This document shows positions 8,031 through 16,700 of a stretch of 64,000 nt of DNA, in pieces. The number at the start of each line of letters is the position of its first letter. The stretch's first letter is position 1. The position numbers and the translations under genes are program-made. The notes under the pieces were generated by a model. It was not told where the DNA came from, made no database searches, and saw only the letters and a list, made by a program, of their open reading frames with translations. The stretch covers positions 178,960 to 242,959 of the forward strand of contig NZ_JOHS01000002.1 in assembly GCF_000725625.1 (NCBI RefSeq), in the 5' to 3' direction. Source of the DNA: Streptomyces sp. NRRL F-6676 (GTDB lineage Bacteria; Actinomycetota; Actinomycetes; Streptomycetales; Streptomycetaceae).

Positions 8031-9361
8031 CGCGGACCTACTGGCTGGAGCACGCCTGGCTCGGCGACCACGTAGAACCGGGCGTCGCCGTCGGGACGGC
8101 CGACGGACGGATCACCACCGTCCGCACGGACACCCCCGCCCCGCCACCCGGCGCCGAGGTGCTGCGCGGCCTCACGCTCCCCGGGCTGGCCAACGCCCAC
8201 AGCCACGCCTTCCATCGTGCGCTGCGCGGCACCGTGCAGGTCGGCTCCGGGACCTTCTGGACCTGGCGCGAGGTCATGTACGCCACCGCCGACCGGCTCA
8301 CCCCGGACACGTACCACGCGCTCGCCCGCGCGGTGTACGCCGAGATGGCGCTCGCCGGGATCACCGCCGTCGGCGAGTTCCACTACCTGCACCACGCCCC
8401 CGGCGGCACCCCCTACGCCGACCCCAACGCCATGGGCGAGGCACTGATCGCAGCCGCCGCCGAGGCCGGCATCCGGATCACCCTCCTCGACACCTGCTAC
8501 CTCTCCGCCGGCTTCGGCCGGCCGCCCACCACCCACCAGCTCCGCTTCTCCGACGGCACCGCGGAGGCCTGGGCCGAACGCTGTTCAGTTCTCAAGGAAC
8601 GGGATCACGCGCGGATCGGTGCGGCCGTCCACTCCGTACGGGCCGTGCCCGCCGACCAGTTGGCCACCGTGGCCGGCTGGGCCGAAGAACGGCGGGCCCC
8701 GCTGCATGTGCACCTCTCGGAGCAGACGGCGGAGAACGACGCCTGCCGCCAGGCCCACGGCCGTACCCCCGCCCGGCTGTTCGCCGACCACGGAGTGCTG
8801 GGCCCGCGCACCACCGGGGTGCACAACACCCATCTCACGGACGAGGACATCGCGCTCCTCGGCGGCTCGGGCACCGGCACCTGCATGTGCCCGACCACCG
8901 AACGGGACCTCGCCGACGGCATCGGCCCCGCCGCCGCCCTCCAGCGGGCCGGCTCCCCGCTCAGCCTCGGCTCCGACAGCCACGCCGTCATCGACCTGCT
9001 GGAGGAGGCGCGCGCGATGGAGCTCGACGAACGGCTGCGCACCCGCACCCGCGGTCACTGGACGGCGGCCGCCCTGCTGCGCGCTGCCTCCGCCGACGGC
9101 CACGCCGCCCTCGGCTGGGACGAGGCGGGCCGTATCGAACCCGGCGCGCTCGCCGACCTCACGACGATCGCCCTCGACTCCGTCAGAACCGCGGGAGCGC
9201 TGCCCCGGCTGGGCGCGGAGACCGCGGTATTCGCCGCGACGGCAGCGGACGTACGCCACACGGTCGTCGGAGGCCGGCACGTCGTACGGGACGGCGCCCA
9301 CGCGCTCGTACCGGAGGTGCCGGCGGCGCTGGCGCGAGCGATCGACGCGCTGCGCGGCTGA
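8027..9361 (+). CDS. hutF: Formimidoylglutamate deiminase
   Basis: 444 residues, amidohydrolase superfamily. Converts N-formimidoyl-L-glutamate to N-formyl-L-glutamate and ammonia, the deiminase branch of histidine degradation. Visible metal-site motifs are [13 protein letters not shown] (HxH), LHVHLSEQ (third His), GVHNTHLT (fourth His) and LGSDSHAV (Asp). The GTG at 8027 overlaps the M20 gene stop (GTGA), indicating coupling. Substrate assignment over other deaminases rests on the HutF-like [11 protein letters not shown] stretch and on the operon position before hutI. Confidence 0.93.
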   Translation: MTRTYWLEHAWLGDHVEPGVAVGTADGRITTVRTDTPAPPPGAEVLRGLTLPGLANAHSHAFHRALRGTVQVGSGTFWTWREVMYATADRLTPDTYHALARAVYAEMALAGITAVGEFHYLHHAPGGTPYADPNAMGEALIAAAAEAGIRITLLDTCYLSAGFGRPPTTHQLRFSDGTAEAWAERCSVLKERDHARIGAAVHSVRAVPADQLATVAGWAEERRAPLHVHLSEQTAENDACRQAHGRTPARLFADHGVLGPRTTGVHNTHLTDEDIALLGGSGTGTCMCPTTERDLADGIGPAAALQRAGSPLSLGSDSHAVIDLLEEARAMELDERLRTRTRGHWTAAALLRAASADGHAALGWDEAGRIEPGALADLTTIALDSVRTAGALPRLGAETAVFAATAADVRHTVVGGRHVVRDGAHALVPEVPAALARAIDALRG

Positions 9362-9456
9362 GGACGCCGGCCACCTCCCCGACCGCCACGGCCACTGTCA
9401 CCGCCACCGCCCCGGCACCCACCACCGCGCCCGCCATCGCCCCCACCGAGGACACC

Positions 9457-10632
9457 ATGAGCAGCAGCACGGTCATCACGAACATCGCCACGCTGATCAC
9501 CAACGACCCCTCCCTCAGCGACACGGACCCCCTCGGCGCGGTCCGGGACGCGGCCGTCGTCATCGAGGGCGACCGCGTCGTGTGGACCGGTGAATCAAGC
9601 AAAGCACCCGCCACTGACAATCGGGTCGACGCCGCCGGCCGGGCGGTGATCCCCGGCTTCGTGGACTCCCACTCCCACCTCGTCTTCGCGGGCGACCGCA
9701 CCGCGGAGTTCCACGCCCGCATGTCCGGCCGCCGCTACGAGGCGGGCGGCATCCGCACCACCGTCGCGGCCACCCGCGCCGCCACCGACGCGGAACTGGA
9801 GGCGAACCTCACCCGTTACCTGGGCGAGGCACTGCGCCAGGGCACGACCACGTTCGAGACCAAGTCGGGCTACGGACTGACCGTCGAGGACGAGGCCCGC
9901 GCCCTGCGCATCGCGGCCGCGCACACCGACGAGGTGACGTTCCTCGGCGCACACGTCGTGCCGCCCGAGCTCGCCGAGGACCCGGCGGCCTACGTCGCCC
10001 TGGTCACCGGCGCGATGCTCGACGCCTGCGCCCCGCACGCACGCTGGATCGACGTGTTCTGCGAGAAGGGAGCCTTCGACGGCGACCAGGCCCGCGCGAT
10101 CCTCACCGCGGGCCGCGCCAAGGGCCTGCACCCGCGCCTGCACGCCAACCAGCTCACCCACGGCCCCGGCGTGCAACTTGCGGTGGAGCTCGACGCGGCC
10201 AGCGCCGACCACTGCACCCACCTCACCGACGCGGACGTCGACGCCCTGGCGAACAGCGGCACCGTGGCCACCCTCCTCCCCGGCGCCGAGTTCTCCACCC
10301 GCGCCCGGTGGCCCGACGCCCGCAGACTGCTGGACGCCGGGGCCACGGTCGCGCTCTCCACGGACTGCAACCCCGGCTCGTCGTTCACCAGCTCGATGCC
10401 GTTCTGCGTCGCCCTCGCCGTACGGGACATGGGCATGACCCCGGACGAGGCGCTCTGGTCGGCCACCGCGGGCGGCGCCCGCGCCCTGCGCCGGGACGAC
10501 GTCGGCCGGCTCGCCCCGGGGGCGTACGCCGACCTCGTCGTCCTGGACGCCCCCAGCCACGTCCACCTGGCCTACCGCCCCGGCGTCCCCCTGGCCGCGC
10601 AGGTCTGGCGTCGCGGAGAACGCGTGACCTGA
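9457..10632 (+). CDS. hutI: Imidazolonepropionase
   Basis: 391 residues. Opens the imidazolone ring of 4-imidazolone-5-propionate to give N-formimidoyl-L-glutamate, the substrate of HutF. Signature segments: [18 protein letters not shown] (HxH metal ligands), [15 protein letters not shown] (substrate-binding Tyr), [28 protein letters not shown] and [17 protein letters not shown] (Asp ligand). ATG at 9457 has GAGG at proper spacing. A 95-base gap separates it from hutF, so it may have its own ribosome loading but is probably cotranscribed. Confidence 0.96.
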   Translation: MSSSTVITNIATLITNDPSLSDTDPLGAVRDAAVVIEGDRVVWTGESSKAPATDNRVDAAGRAVIPGFVDSHSHLVFAGDRTAEFHARMSGRRYEAGGIRTTVAATRAATDAELEANLTRYLGEALRQGTTTFETKSGYGLTVEDEARALRIAAAHTDEVTFLGAHVVPPELAEDPAAYVALVTGAMLDACAPHARWIDVFCEKGAFDGDQARAILTAGRAKGLHPRLHANQLTHGPGVQLAVELDAASADHCTHLTDADVDALANSGTVATLLPGAEFSTRARWPDARRLLDAGATVALSTDCNPGSSFTSSMPFCVALAVRDMGMTPDEALWSATAGGARALRRDDVGRLAPGAYADLVVLDAPSHVHLAYRPGVPLAAQVWRRGERVT

Positions 10633-10742
10633 CCGGAACGGGGAACACGACGGACGGGGCGGGAAGGCAGGGAAGAGGGACGGAAGAGGACAAGAGAACA
10701 GGGGAACAGGGGAAAGCAGGCGAACACGGAGAAGAAGCCGTT

Positions 10743-10785
10743 CCGTCGGCTGCTCCTCGGAAGCCGGACCGTCGGCTACTCCTCG
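10743..10785. repeat. Short direct repeat across the sigma factor stop codon
   Basis: CCGTCGGCTACTCCTCG at 10769-10785 contains the reverse complement of the stop codon of the sigma factor gene; a copy with one change (TGC for TAC) lies at 10743-10759, just downstream of the gene. Period 26 bases. Confidence 0.8.
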
Positions 10786-11723
10786 AGCGCCAGGCCCTTG
10801 CGCAGCCGGACGAGCGTGCGGGCCAGCAGCCGGGAGACGTGCATCTGGGAGATGCCGAGCTCCTCGCCGATCTCCGACTGGGTCATGTTGGCCACGAACC
10901 GCAGCGAAAGGATCTTCCGGTCGCGCTGCGGCAGCCCGGCGATCAGCGGCTTCAGCGACTCGACGTACTCGACGCCCTCGAGGTCGTGGTCCTCGTAGCC
11001 GATGCGGTCCGCGAGCGCGCCCTCGGAGTCGTCCTCCTCGGGCTGCGCGTCCAGGGACGACGCCGTGTACGCGTTGGAGGCGACCATGCCCTCGACGACC
11101 TCGTCGTTGGACAGGCCGAGACGGTCCGCAAGCTCGGTCACCGTGGGCGCCCGGTCCAGCTGCTGGGCCAGCTCGTCGCTGGCCTTGGCCAGGTCCAGGC
11201 GGAGTTCCTGGAGCCGGCGCGGCACGCGCACGGACCACGAGGTGTCGCGGAAGAACCGCTTGATCTCGCCGATGATGGTCGGCATCGCGAACGTGGGGAA
11301 CTCCACCCCGCGGCTCAGCTCGAACCGGTCGATTGCCTTGATCAGGCCGATCGTGCCCACCTGGATGATGTCCTCCATCGGTTCGCTGCGGGTGCGGAAC
11401 CGGGAGGCGGCGAACTTGACCAGGGCGAGGTTCAGCTCGACGAGCGTGTTGCGGACGTAGGAGTGGTCGTAGGTGCCCTCTTCGAGGGACTCCAGGCGCT
11501 GGAACAGGGTCTTGGACAGCGCCCGCGCGTCCACCGGTCCGACCTCGTCGTACGGGGGGATCTCGGGGAGTCCGGCCAGGGGGTCGGACCCGGTGAGGTT
11601 CTCGAAGTCCTCCAGCGCCTCGAGCCCTTCGAGGGACTCGACAGCGGGTTCGAACTCCCGTCGTTCCGGGGAGCGTGTCGACGTCGCCCTCTGGGTATGC
11701 GATTCGTCGAGCCGGGGTGACAT
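10776..11723 (-). CDS. sigI: SigB/SigF-family stress sigma factor, SigI-like
   Basis: 315 residues. After an acidic 65-residue N-terminus come region 2 (about residues 85-165: DIIQVGTIGLIKAIDRFELSRG, FPTFAMPTIIGEIKRFFRD), region 3 (VRVPRRLQELR, APTVTELADRLGLS) and region 4 near the end (LPQRDRKILSLRFVANMTQSEIGEELG, HVSRLLARTL). This is the SigB/F/G group that answers stress or development through partner switching. ATG at 11723 has GGAGG five bases upstream; ATGs at 11735 and 11747 are alternatives. Divergent STAS and anti-sigma genes next door support control by those two proteins. In S. coelicolor a sigma factor called SigI lies beside a hut cluster; that symbol is by analogy. Confidence 0.9.
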   Translation of the reverse strand: MSPRLDESHTQRATSTRSPERREFEPAVESLEGLEALEDFENLTGSDPLAGLPEIPPYDEVGPVDARALSKTLFQRLESLEEGTYDHSYVRNTLVELNLALVKFAASRFRTRSEPMEDIIQVGTIGLIKAIDRFELSRGVEFPTFAMPTIIGEIKRFFRDTSWSVRVPRRLQELRLDLAKASDELAQQLDRAPTVTELADRLGLSNDEVVEGMVASNAYTASSLDAQPEEDDSEGALADRIGYEDHDLEGVEYVESLKPLIAGLPQRDRKILSLRFVANMTQSEIGEELGISQMHVSRLLARTLVRLRKGLALEE

Positions 11724-11972
11724 GATGTCCTCCATCGTTCTCGGCATGTGGCAGCCGAAGCCATTCGTGCACTGCGGTGTGCGGCGCCTCCAAAGCCGGC
11801 CGTGTCGATTGGGTGTCCCTACTAGCCCTACCCGCTTCCACAAGCCCGTTGCAAGTGCGTTTAGCTGCACGTTGTCCGGGTTTGTGCGTTTGTTCGGGTG
11901 TCGGGAGTCGTGGGGAAGGCGTAGTGTTCGAGGGCGTCAAGCAAGAGCCACAACGGTCGGGAGAGGGACGGC

Positions 11973-12344
11973 ATGGACCGCGGGACGGTCGGCAGCGCAC
12001 AGTCGGGCCGGCTTCTGGTCGAGGTGCGCGAAGAGGGCACGAGCGCTGTCGTGACACCGGCGGGTGAGCTGGATCACCACACCGCCGATCTGTTGCGCGA
12101 GCCGCTCGACGACTGCCTGGAGAAGGGTTTCGCACGCCTGGTGGTGGACTGCTCCCGGCTGGAGTTCTGCGACTCCACCGGGCTCAATGTGCTGCTCGGT
12201 GCCCGGCTGAAGGCCGAGGCCGCGGGCGGCGGGGTGCATCTCGTGGGGATGCAGCCGGTGGTGGCCCGGGTCTTCGAGATCACCGGCGCCGACTCGGTGT
12301 TCGTCCTCCATGACACGCTCGACCAGGCTCTCGCCTCCGAGTAG
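11973..12344 (+). CDS. Anti-sigma factor antagonist, STAS domain
   Basis: 123 residues, one STAS domain. The phosphorylation-site motif CDSTGLNVLLG places the target Ser at residue 68, as in SpoIIAA/RsbV proteins. In that family the unphosphorylated form binds the anti-sigma kinase and frees the sigma factor. ATG follows GGGAGAGGGACGGC. The gene lies between the divergent sigma factor and the ATPase-type anti-sigma gene, making a compact partner-switch module. Which of the many Streptomyces anti-sigma factors it prefers cannot be read from sequence. Confidence 0.92.
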   Translation: MDRGTVGSAQSGRLLVEVREEGTSAVVTPAGELDHHTADLLREPLDDCLEKGFARLVVDCSRLEFCDSTGLNVLLGARLKAEAAGGGVHLVGMQPVVARVFEITGADSVFVLHDTLDQALASE

Positions 12345-12657
12345 GCGAGGGGAGTGGAGCGGGCGCGCACGGGTGGAGCACGAACATGCGGACGACGCCC
12401 ACGGTCCGCGGGGCGGGCGGCGACCCGTCCGGTGTCCTCTGCGCTGCCCCCTTTGCTGTCCCCTGTGACGGATGTGACGAGCGCGTTGCGATCGTCACGG
12501 GTTCCGTCCGAATCCGTGGGTGTTCCACCGGTCGGCCCGGGCAGGAGACATGCTGAACGTGCCGGTGGCACGGAAGGGCCGGCATTCCCGACGGCGCGAG
12601 CGGCGTCCTTCCCGCACGGAGCGGGGACGGTGACGCGCGTGCCGTCCGGGGCGGTGA

Positions 12658-12705
12658 TCCGTGCGTCGTCCGGAACGGTGGTCCGTACATTGTCCGGAAC
12701 GGTGG
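12658..12705. repeat. 24-bp tandem repeat upstream of anti-sigma gene
   Basis: Two adjacent copies share TCCGT, then GTCCGGAACGGTGG; a diverged third copy (GCCGTCCGGGGCGGTGA) lies just before. Located about 105-150 bases before the anti-sigma start, so it may be regulatory or merely a slippage product. Confidence 0.8.
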
Positions 12706-12706
12706 C

Positions 12707-12730
12707 GGGTACACCCTTTCGTGCGGGTAC
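12707..12730 (+). promoter_or_regulatory. Candidate SigB-type promoter for anti-sigma gene
   Basis: GGGT, 14 bases, then GGGTAC fits the GNNT-N14/16-GGGTAY pattern known for Streptomyces SigB-family promoters. It lies 79 bases before the ATG at 12809, which would allow autoregulation by the neighbouring sigma factor. The match is short and could be chance. Confidence 0.35.
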
Positions 12731-12808
12731 CGAGTCGTGTAGTGCGTCGTGTACGTCGTGTAGTGAGTCTTGAATTGTGAACTGGTGAATCGGTGAGGTG
12801 AAGCGCTG

Positions 12809-13432
12809 ATGAGCACCACCCGGCCTTACTCGCCGGGCGACCGCGGCCCCGAGCCCAGCGGCGCTTCCGGGGTGACCGCGGACGGGGCGGTTTCCTCGGA
12901 GGGTCCGTCGTCCGTGCCGTCTGCGTCTTCCGCGTCCGCCGCGTCCGACGGTGGTTCCGTTTCCGCCGGTGGGCCCGCGTCCGCCGCGGGCGCACCGCCG
13001 TCCGGTGGGCGGCAGGTGCGGCGGCTGAACTTCGACGGGGCGAGCGGGGTGGTGCCGCTCGCGCGCGACTTCACCCGGCAGGCGCTCTACGCGTGGGGCT
13101 GGCTGCCGGCCGACTCCGCGGACCGGCGGGCCGCCGCGGAGGACGTCCTGCTGGTCGTCTCGGAGCTGGTCACCAACGCGTGCCTGCATGCCGAGGGGCC
13201 CGAGGAGCTGTACATCACCTGCGACAACAAGGTGCTGCGGATCGAGGTCTCCGACCGGGGGGCGGGGCAGCCGGCGCCGCGGAATCCCCACCGGGCGGGT
13301 CGGCCTGGCGGCCACGGCATGTTCATTGTTGAGCGGTTGTGTTTGGACTGGGGGGTTGTGCGGGCTGATGGCGCGGAAGGCGCCGCCGGTTCAGTGGGGA
13401 AGACGGTTTGGGCGGAGTTGGGGGCGCCGTAG
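12809..13432 (+). CDS. RsbW-like anti-sigma factor, HATPase_c domain
   Basis: 207 residues. About 70 residues of Ser/Ala/Gly-rich low complexity precede a GHKL ATPase domain: N box VVSELVTNACLHAEG, G1 box VSDRGAGQP, G2 box GGHGMFIVERLC, ending KTVWAEL. Proteins of this type bind and inhibit SigB-family sigma factors and phosphorylate a STAS antagonist. Position beside both a STAS protein and a SigI-like sigma factor supports the role of cognate anti-sigma factor (ArsI-like). The start ATG follows GGTGAGGTGAAG. The stop lies inside a 24-bp tandem duplication. Confidence 0.85.
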   Translation: MSTTRPYSPGDRGPEPSGASGVTADGAVSSEGPSSVPSASSASAASDGGSVSAGGPASAAGAPPSGGRQVRRLNFDGASGVVPLARDFTRQALYAWGWLPADSADRRAAAEDVLLVVSELVTNACLHAEGPEELYITCDNKVLRIEVSDRGAGQPAPRNPHRAGRPGGHGMFIVERLCLDWGVVRADGAEGAAGSVGKTVWAELGAP

Positions 13433-13491
13433 CCCTCCGGGCGGGGTGCGCCGTAGCCCTCCGGGCGGGGTTCGCCTGGGTTCGCCTGGGT
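13424..13491. repeat. 24-bp tandem repeat across the anti-sigma stop codon
   Basis: Two exact copies of a 24-base unit (13424-13447 and 13448-13471; begins GCGCCGTAGCCCTCCGGG); the TAG stop is inside the first. A 10-base unit TCGCCTGGGT follows twice (13472-13491). Confidence 0.9.
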
Positions 13492-13493
13492 TC

Positions 13494-13830
13494 TTTCGCC
13501 CCCGCCGCCCCTACCCTCCCCCGAGCTCTCAACTTCGTTCGAGCAGGGGGGACCCCCACGTCCCTTCAAGGGGCTCCGCCCCTTGGACCCCGGAGAGCTC
13601 GGGTGGGTGGGGCTGTGTGGGGAGTGCGGGTGGGTGGGGGCTTGTCGCGCCCCCGCGGCGCAGCCGCGCAAGAGACACAGCCCCGCGCCCCTTAGGGGCG
13701 GGGTTGCGCTGCTCGCGCCCTCGCGCCCTCGCGCCCTCGCGGCGGAGCCGCGTGCTAGTCACAGCCCCGCGCCCTTTATCGCCCCCGCGGCGGAGCCGTG
13801 TGACGGTCGCAGTTCCGCGCCCCTGTGGGT
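13494..13830 (-). repeat. Composite intergenic palindromic repeat, copy 2, with tandem palindromes
   Basis: Minus-strand copy of the module (TCGCCCCCGCCGCCCC... then CAAGGGGCTCCGCCCCTTGG), followed by three iterations of a GCGGCGNAGCCGCG palindrome plus CACAGCCCCGCGCCC; this last part matches the 69-70 bp tandem array at 40239-40530 on the opposite strand. Confidence 0.75.
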
Positions 13831-13841
13831 GAACGCATGGT

Positions 13842-13878
13842 GAAGGGCGGCGGCCTCCCAAGGAGGCCGCCGCCCTTC
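13842..13878 (-). terminator. Strong hairpin terminator of the peptide transporter gene
   Basis: Perfect 17-bp stem (GAAGGGCGGCGGCCTCC and its complement) with a 3-base loop, 19 bases after the transporter stop. No U-tract, as usual in Streptomyces; it may also stop transcription from the anti-sigma side. Confidence 0.85.
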
Positions 13879-13896
13879 AGGTGTGTCGCGTGTGCC

Positions 13897-15393
13897 TCAG
13901 CGCACGTCGCCCATCAGTTCCTTGACCTTGTTGCGGTAGAGCCAGACCGCCGCGCCCGCGACGACCGCCAGCGTGGCCTCCAGGGCGACGATGCCGTTCC
14001 TGTTGAGGTCGACGCCCGCGATGGAGAGCAGGCCCGTCGTCGCGTCGCCCGCGGTGACCGCGAGGAACCAGACGCCCATGAGCTGCGAGGCGTACTTCGC
14101 CGGCGCCATCTTCGTCGTCACCGACAGGCCCACCGGCGACAGCAGCAGCTCGCCCATCGTCTGGACGAAGTAGATCGCCACCAGCCACAGCGCGGCCGCC
14201 TTGTGGCCGCCGTCGGCGATCGACAGGGGGGCCAGGAAGACGAAGAAGGAGACGCCGACCAGCATCAGACCGGAGGCGAACTTCACGACCGTGCTCGGCT
14301 CCTTGCCGCGCCGGTTCAGCGCCAGCCACACCGCGGCGAACACCGGTGCGAACGCCATGATCAGCACGGGGTTGACCGACTGGTACCAGGAGACCGGGAA
14401 GCCCCAGCCGAGGACGGTGTTCTTCGCGGACTCGTCCGCGAAGAGCGACAGCGTCGAGCCGCCCTGGTCGTAGATCATCCAGAACACGGCCGCGGCCACG
14501 AAGAACCAGATGTACGCGGTCATCCGGGACTGCTCGGCGCGGTCCAGCGAGCGGTCCCGCTTGATGCGCGCGATGACGAACACCGGGATGACCAGGCCGG
14601 CCACGGTGATCGGCACCATCAGCCAGTTCAGCGTGTAGACGCCGGTCAGGCCGATGATCGCGTAGAAGATCACGGCGGCGGCCGCCCAGGCGCCGGTCTT
14701 GCGGAGCGTGGAGGACTTCTCGCGGGCCGACAGCGGCGTGGGGACGACGTCGGAGCGCGGGCTCAGGTGGCGGGTGCCGAGCAGGAACTGGGCCAGGCCC
14801 AGGCCCATGCCGACCGCCGCGAGCGCGAAGCCCAGGTGCCAGTTGACGTTCTCGCCGACGGTGCCGATGGCCAGCGGGGCGGCGAAGGCGCCGACGTTGA
14901 TGCCGACGTAGAAGAGCGTGAAGCCGCCGTCCCGGCGCGGGTCGTCGGGGCCGTCGTACAGGTGGCCGACCATCGTCGAGATGTTGGCCTTCAGCAGACC
15001 CGAGCCGATCGCGACCAGTCCGAGGCCGCCGTAGAACGTGCCGGCCGACGGCAGCGCCAGTGTCAGGTGGCCCAGCATGATGACCGCGCCGGCGACGGCG
15101 ACCGTCTTACGGGGGCCGAGGACGCGGTCGGCGACCCAGCCGCCCGGCATGGCGAGCAGATAGACGAGCGAGAGGTAGACCGAGTAGATCGCGGTCGCGG
15201 TGGTGGCGCTCAGATGCAGACCGCCCGGGGCCACCAGGTACAGCGGGAGCAGAGCCCTCATGCCGTAGTAGGAGAACCGTTCCCACATCTCGGTCATGAA
15301 GAGGGTGGCCAGTCCGCGGGGGTGGCCGAAGAAGGTCTTGTCGGAGCCGGGGGTGCCCGGGCGGACCGAGTCCTTCGTCAGGCTGGACGCCAT
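13897..15393 (-). CDS. POT/PTR2-family di/tripeptide:H+ symporter
   Basis: 498 residues with about 12-14 hydrophobic helices. POT signatures are clear: TEMWERFSYYGMRALLPLYLV (the E-x-x-E-R-F proton-coupling motif of helix 1), GGWVADRVLGPRKT, and the PTR2 pattern around FTLFYVGINVGAFAAPL. Imports small peptides with protons across the cytoplasmic membrane. ATG at 15393 is preceded by AAGGAACGACC. Monocistronic, ended by the 13842-13878 hairpin. Closest in type to bacterial DtpT; exact substrate range cannot be judged. Confidence 0.93.
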   Translation of the reverse strand: MASSLTKDSVRPGTPGSDKTFFGHPRGLATLFMTEMWERFSYYGMRALLPLYLVAPGGLHLSATTATAIYSVYLSLVYLLAMPGGWVADRVLGPRKTVAVAGAVIMLGHLTLALPSAGTFYGGLGLVAIGSGLLKANISTMVGHLYDGPDDPRRDGGFTLFYVGINVGAFAAPLAIGTVGENVNWHLGFALAAVGMGLGLAQFLLGTRHLSPRSDVVPTPLSAREKSSTLRKTGAWAAAAVIFYAIIGLTGVYTLNWLMVPITVAGLVIPVFVIARIKRDRSLDRAEQSRMTAYIWFFVAAAVFWMIYDQGGSTLSLFADESAKNTVLGWGFPVSWYQSVNPVLIMAFAPVFAAVWLALNRRGKEPSTVVKFASGLMLVGVSFFVFLAPLSIADGGHKAAALWLVAIYFVQTMGELLLSPVGLSVTTKMAPAKYASQLMGVWFLAVTAGDATTGLLSIAGVDLNRNGIVALEATLAVVAGAAVWLYRNKVKELMGDVR

Positions 15394-16006
15394 GGTCGTT
15401 CCTTGCTGGTCGGGACGCGGTACGAAGCGTTGCGCCCGGTGGGGGGAGGCCGGCACCGGCGGTCGGGCGCCCACCCCACGCTCAGGGGGAGTCCGCTCCG
15501 GATCACGGAGCGGCGGACGGCGACCACCGGGATCCACGCCCCTCGCGTCGTCGCGCACGCGCTCGGGGCCCGGCCACAGGTCGTTGTTCGCAGGGCCGGA
15601 GAACCGGCCCGACCGGATCGGTGGGGGACCGGTCCGTGCACGGGCCGGTGGGGCCGACCCGTGCGGGCCGGGAAGAACCGGCCCGCGCGCCCGTACAAAA
15701 AGGGACCCGGCGGCAAGCCCGCCGCAGGTCCGCTCCCGGTTGTCCGGGTTGTTGTCACAGGCGCTCAATCTCACGATACGACACCACACCGCCCGGTATG
15801 GAAGCACTTGAGACGTGAATCACAGGTACGGACGGAACCGAACACCCGTTTCCAAGCTCTTTCCCTACTTCCCACCCCATGGTCGCAGGCCGTACGGCCC
15901 GACGCGAACCGGTGCCGGCCGACCGGCCACCCTCCCAGCTCAAGGTAAGAGAGCGGGGTGCCGATCACCCCCTCACCTCTTGCACTGGTCGGACTACCAT
16001 CACCCC
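15394..16006. other. Divergent intergenic region, peptide transporter / response regulator
   Basis: 613 bases. The ORFs that cross it have no start signals or recognisable domains. It contains several hairpins, the clearest a 9-bp stem GCGGGCCGG with a 6-base loop at 15663-15686, further inverted repeats built on ACCGGTCC/GGCCGGT, and a candidate promoter at 15752-15780. Confidence 0.55.
15752..15780 (+). promoter_or_regulatory. Candidate vegetative promoter upstream of response regulator
   Basis: TTGTCA, 17 bases, GATACG. Good -35 element, weak -10. It is about 225 bases before the regulator ATG, so a long leader would be implied. Confidence 0.3.
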
Positions 16007-16684
16007 ATGACCCGTGTACTGCTCGCAGAGGACGACGCGTCCATCTCGGAGCCACTGGCCCGCGCCCTGCGCCGGGAGGGCTACGAGGTCGAGGTGCGCG
16101 AGGACGGACCGACCGCGCTCGACGCGGGGATGCAGGGCGGCGTCGACCTGGTGGTACTCGACCTCGGGCTGCCCGGCATGGACGGGCTGGAAGTGGCCCG
16201 CCGGCTGCGCTCCGAGGGGCACACCGTCCCGATCCTCATCCTGACCGCGCGCGCCGACGAGGTGGACACCGTCGTCGGACTCGACGCGGGCGCCGACGAC
16301 TACGTCACGAAGCCGTTCCGCCTCGCCGAACTGCTGGCCCGGGTCCGGGCGCTGCTGCGCCGCGGTGCCACGGAGCCGCAGCAGCCGCCCGCCACCCACG
16401 GAGTGCGGATCGACGTCGAGTCGCACCGGGCGTGGATGGGCGACGAGGAGTTGCAGCTGACGGCGAAGGAGTTCGACCTGCTGCGGGTGCTGGTGCGGGA
16501 CGCCGGCCGGGTCGTCACCCGCGACCAGCTGATGCGCGAGGTCTGGGACACCACCTGGTGGTCGTCGACGAAGACGCTGGACATGCACATCTCCTGGCTG
16601 CGCAAGAAGCTGGGCGACGACGCGGCGAACCCCCGTTACATCGCGACGGTCCGCGGCGTCGGCTTCCGCTTCGAGAAGAGCTGA
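16007..16684 (+). CDS. OmpR/PhoB-family response regulator
   Basis: 225 residues. Receiver domain first: acidic pair in LLAEDDASI, phosphoacceptor Asp in LVVLDLGLPGMDGLE, Thr in ILTARADEVD, Lys in DDYVTKPFRLAELLARVRALLRR. The C-terminal winged helix carries LTAKEFDLLRVLVRDAGRVVTRDQLM and the TLDMHISWLRKKLGDD / YIATVRGVGFRFE recognition region. ATG at 16007; no strong ribosome site close by, so initiation may be weak. The sensor kinase gene follows after 16 bases. Stimulus unknown. Confidence 0.92.
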   Translation: MTRVLLAEDDASISEPLARALRREGYEVEVREDGPTALDAGMQGGVDLVVLDLGLPGMDGLEVARRLRSEGHTVPILILTARADEVDTVVGLDAGADDYVTKPFRLAELLARVRALLRRGATEPQQPPATHGVRIDVESHRAWMGDEELQLTAKEFDLLRVLVRDAGRVVTRDQLMREVWDTTWWSSTKTLDMHISWLRKKLGDDAANPRYIATVRGVGFRFEKS

Positions 16685-16700
16685 CGAGGCCCCGGCAACC

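Larger units (their letters stand above)
12345..12808. other. Intergenic region with 24-bp repeats before the anti-sigma gene
   Basis: 464 bases, no convincing gene; the minus-strand frame across it encodes only repeated Arg/Thr/Pro words. It holds tandem 24-base repeats (12658-12705, plus a weaker copy upstream), a possible stress-type promoter (12707-12730) and a further run of CGTGTAGTG/CGTCGTGTA words before the start. Confidence 0.6.
13433..13896. other. Convergent intergenic region full of repeats
   Basis: 464 bases between two genes that point at each other. It holds the end of the 24-bp repeat, a minus-orientation copy of the composite palindromic repeat (13494-13600), three spaced CGCGGCGGAGCCGCG-type palindromes with ACAGCCCCGCGCCCCT between them (13650-13830), three copies of CGCGCCCTCG, and the perfect hairpin at 13842-13878. 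No gene seen. Confidence 0.75.

Noticed and set aside
7282..9456. Long N-terminal extension in frame with hutI
   Set aside because: It overlaps the M20 and hutF genes on the same strand and reads as Pro/Arg/Thr filler; hutI has a clear ATG and ribosome site at 9457.
15378..15758. 126-codon minus frame upstream of the peptide transporter
   Set aside because: It overlaps the transporter start and several hairpins; composition and lack of a ribosome site argue against coding.
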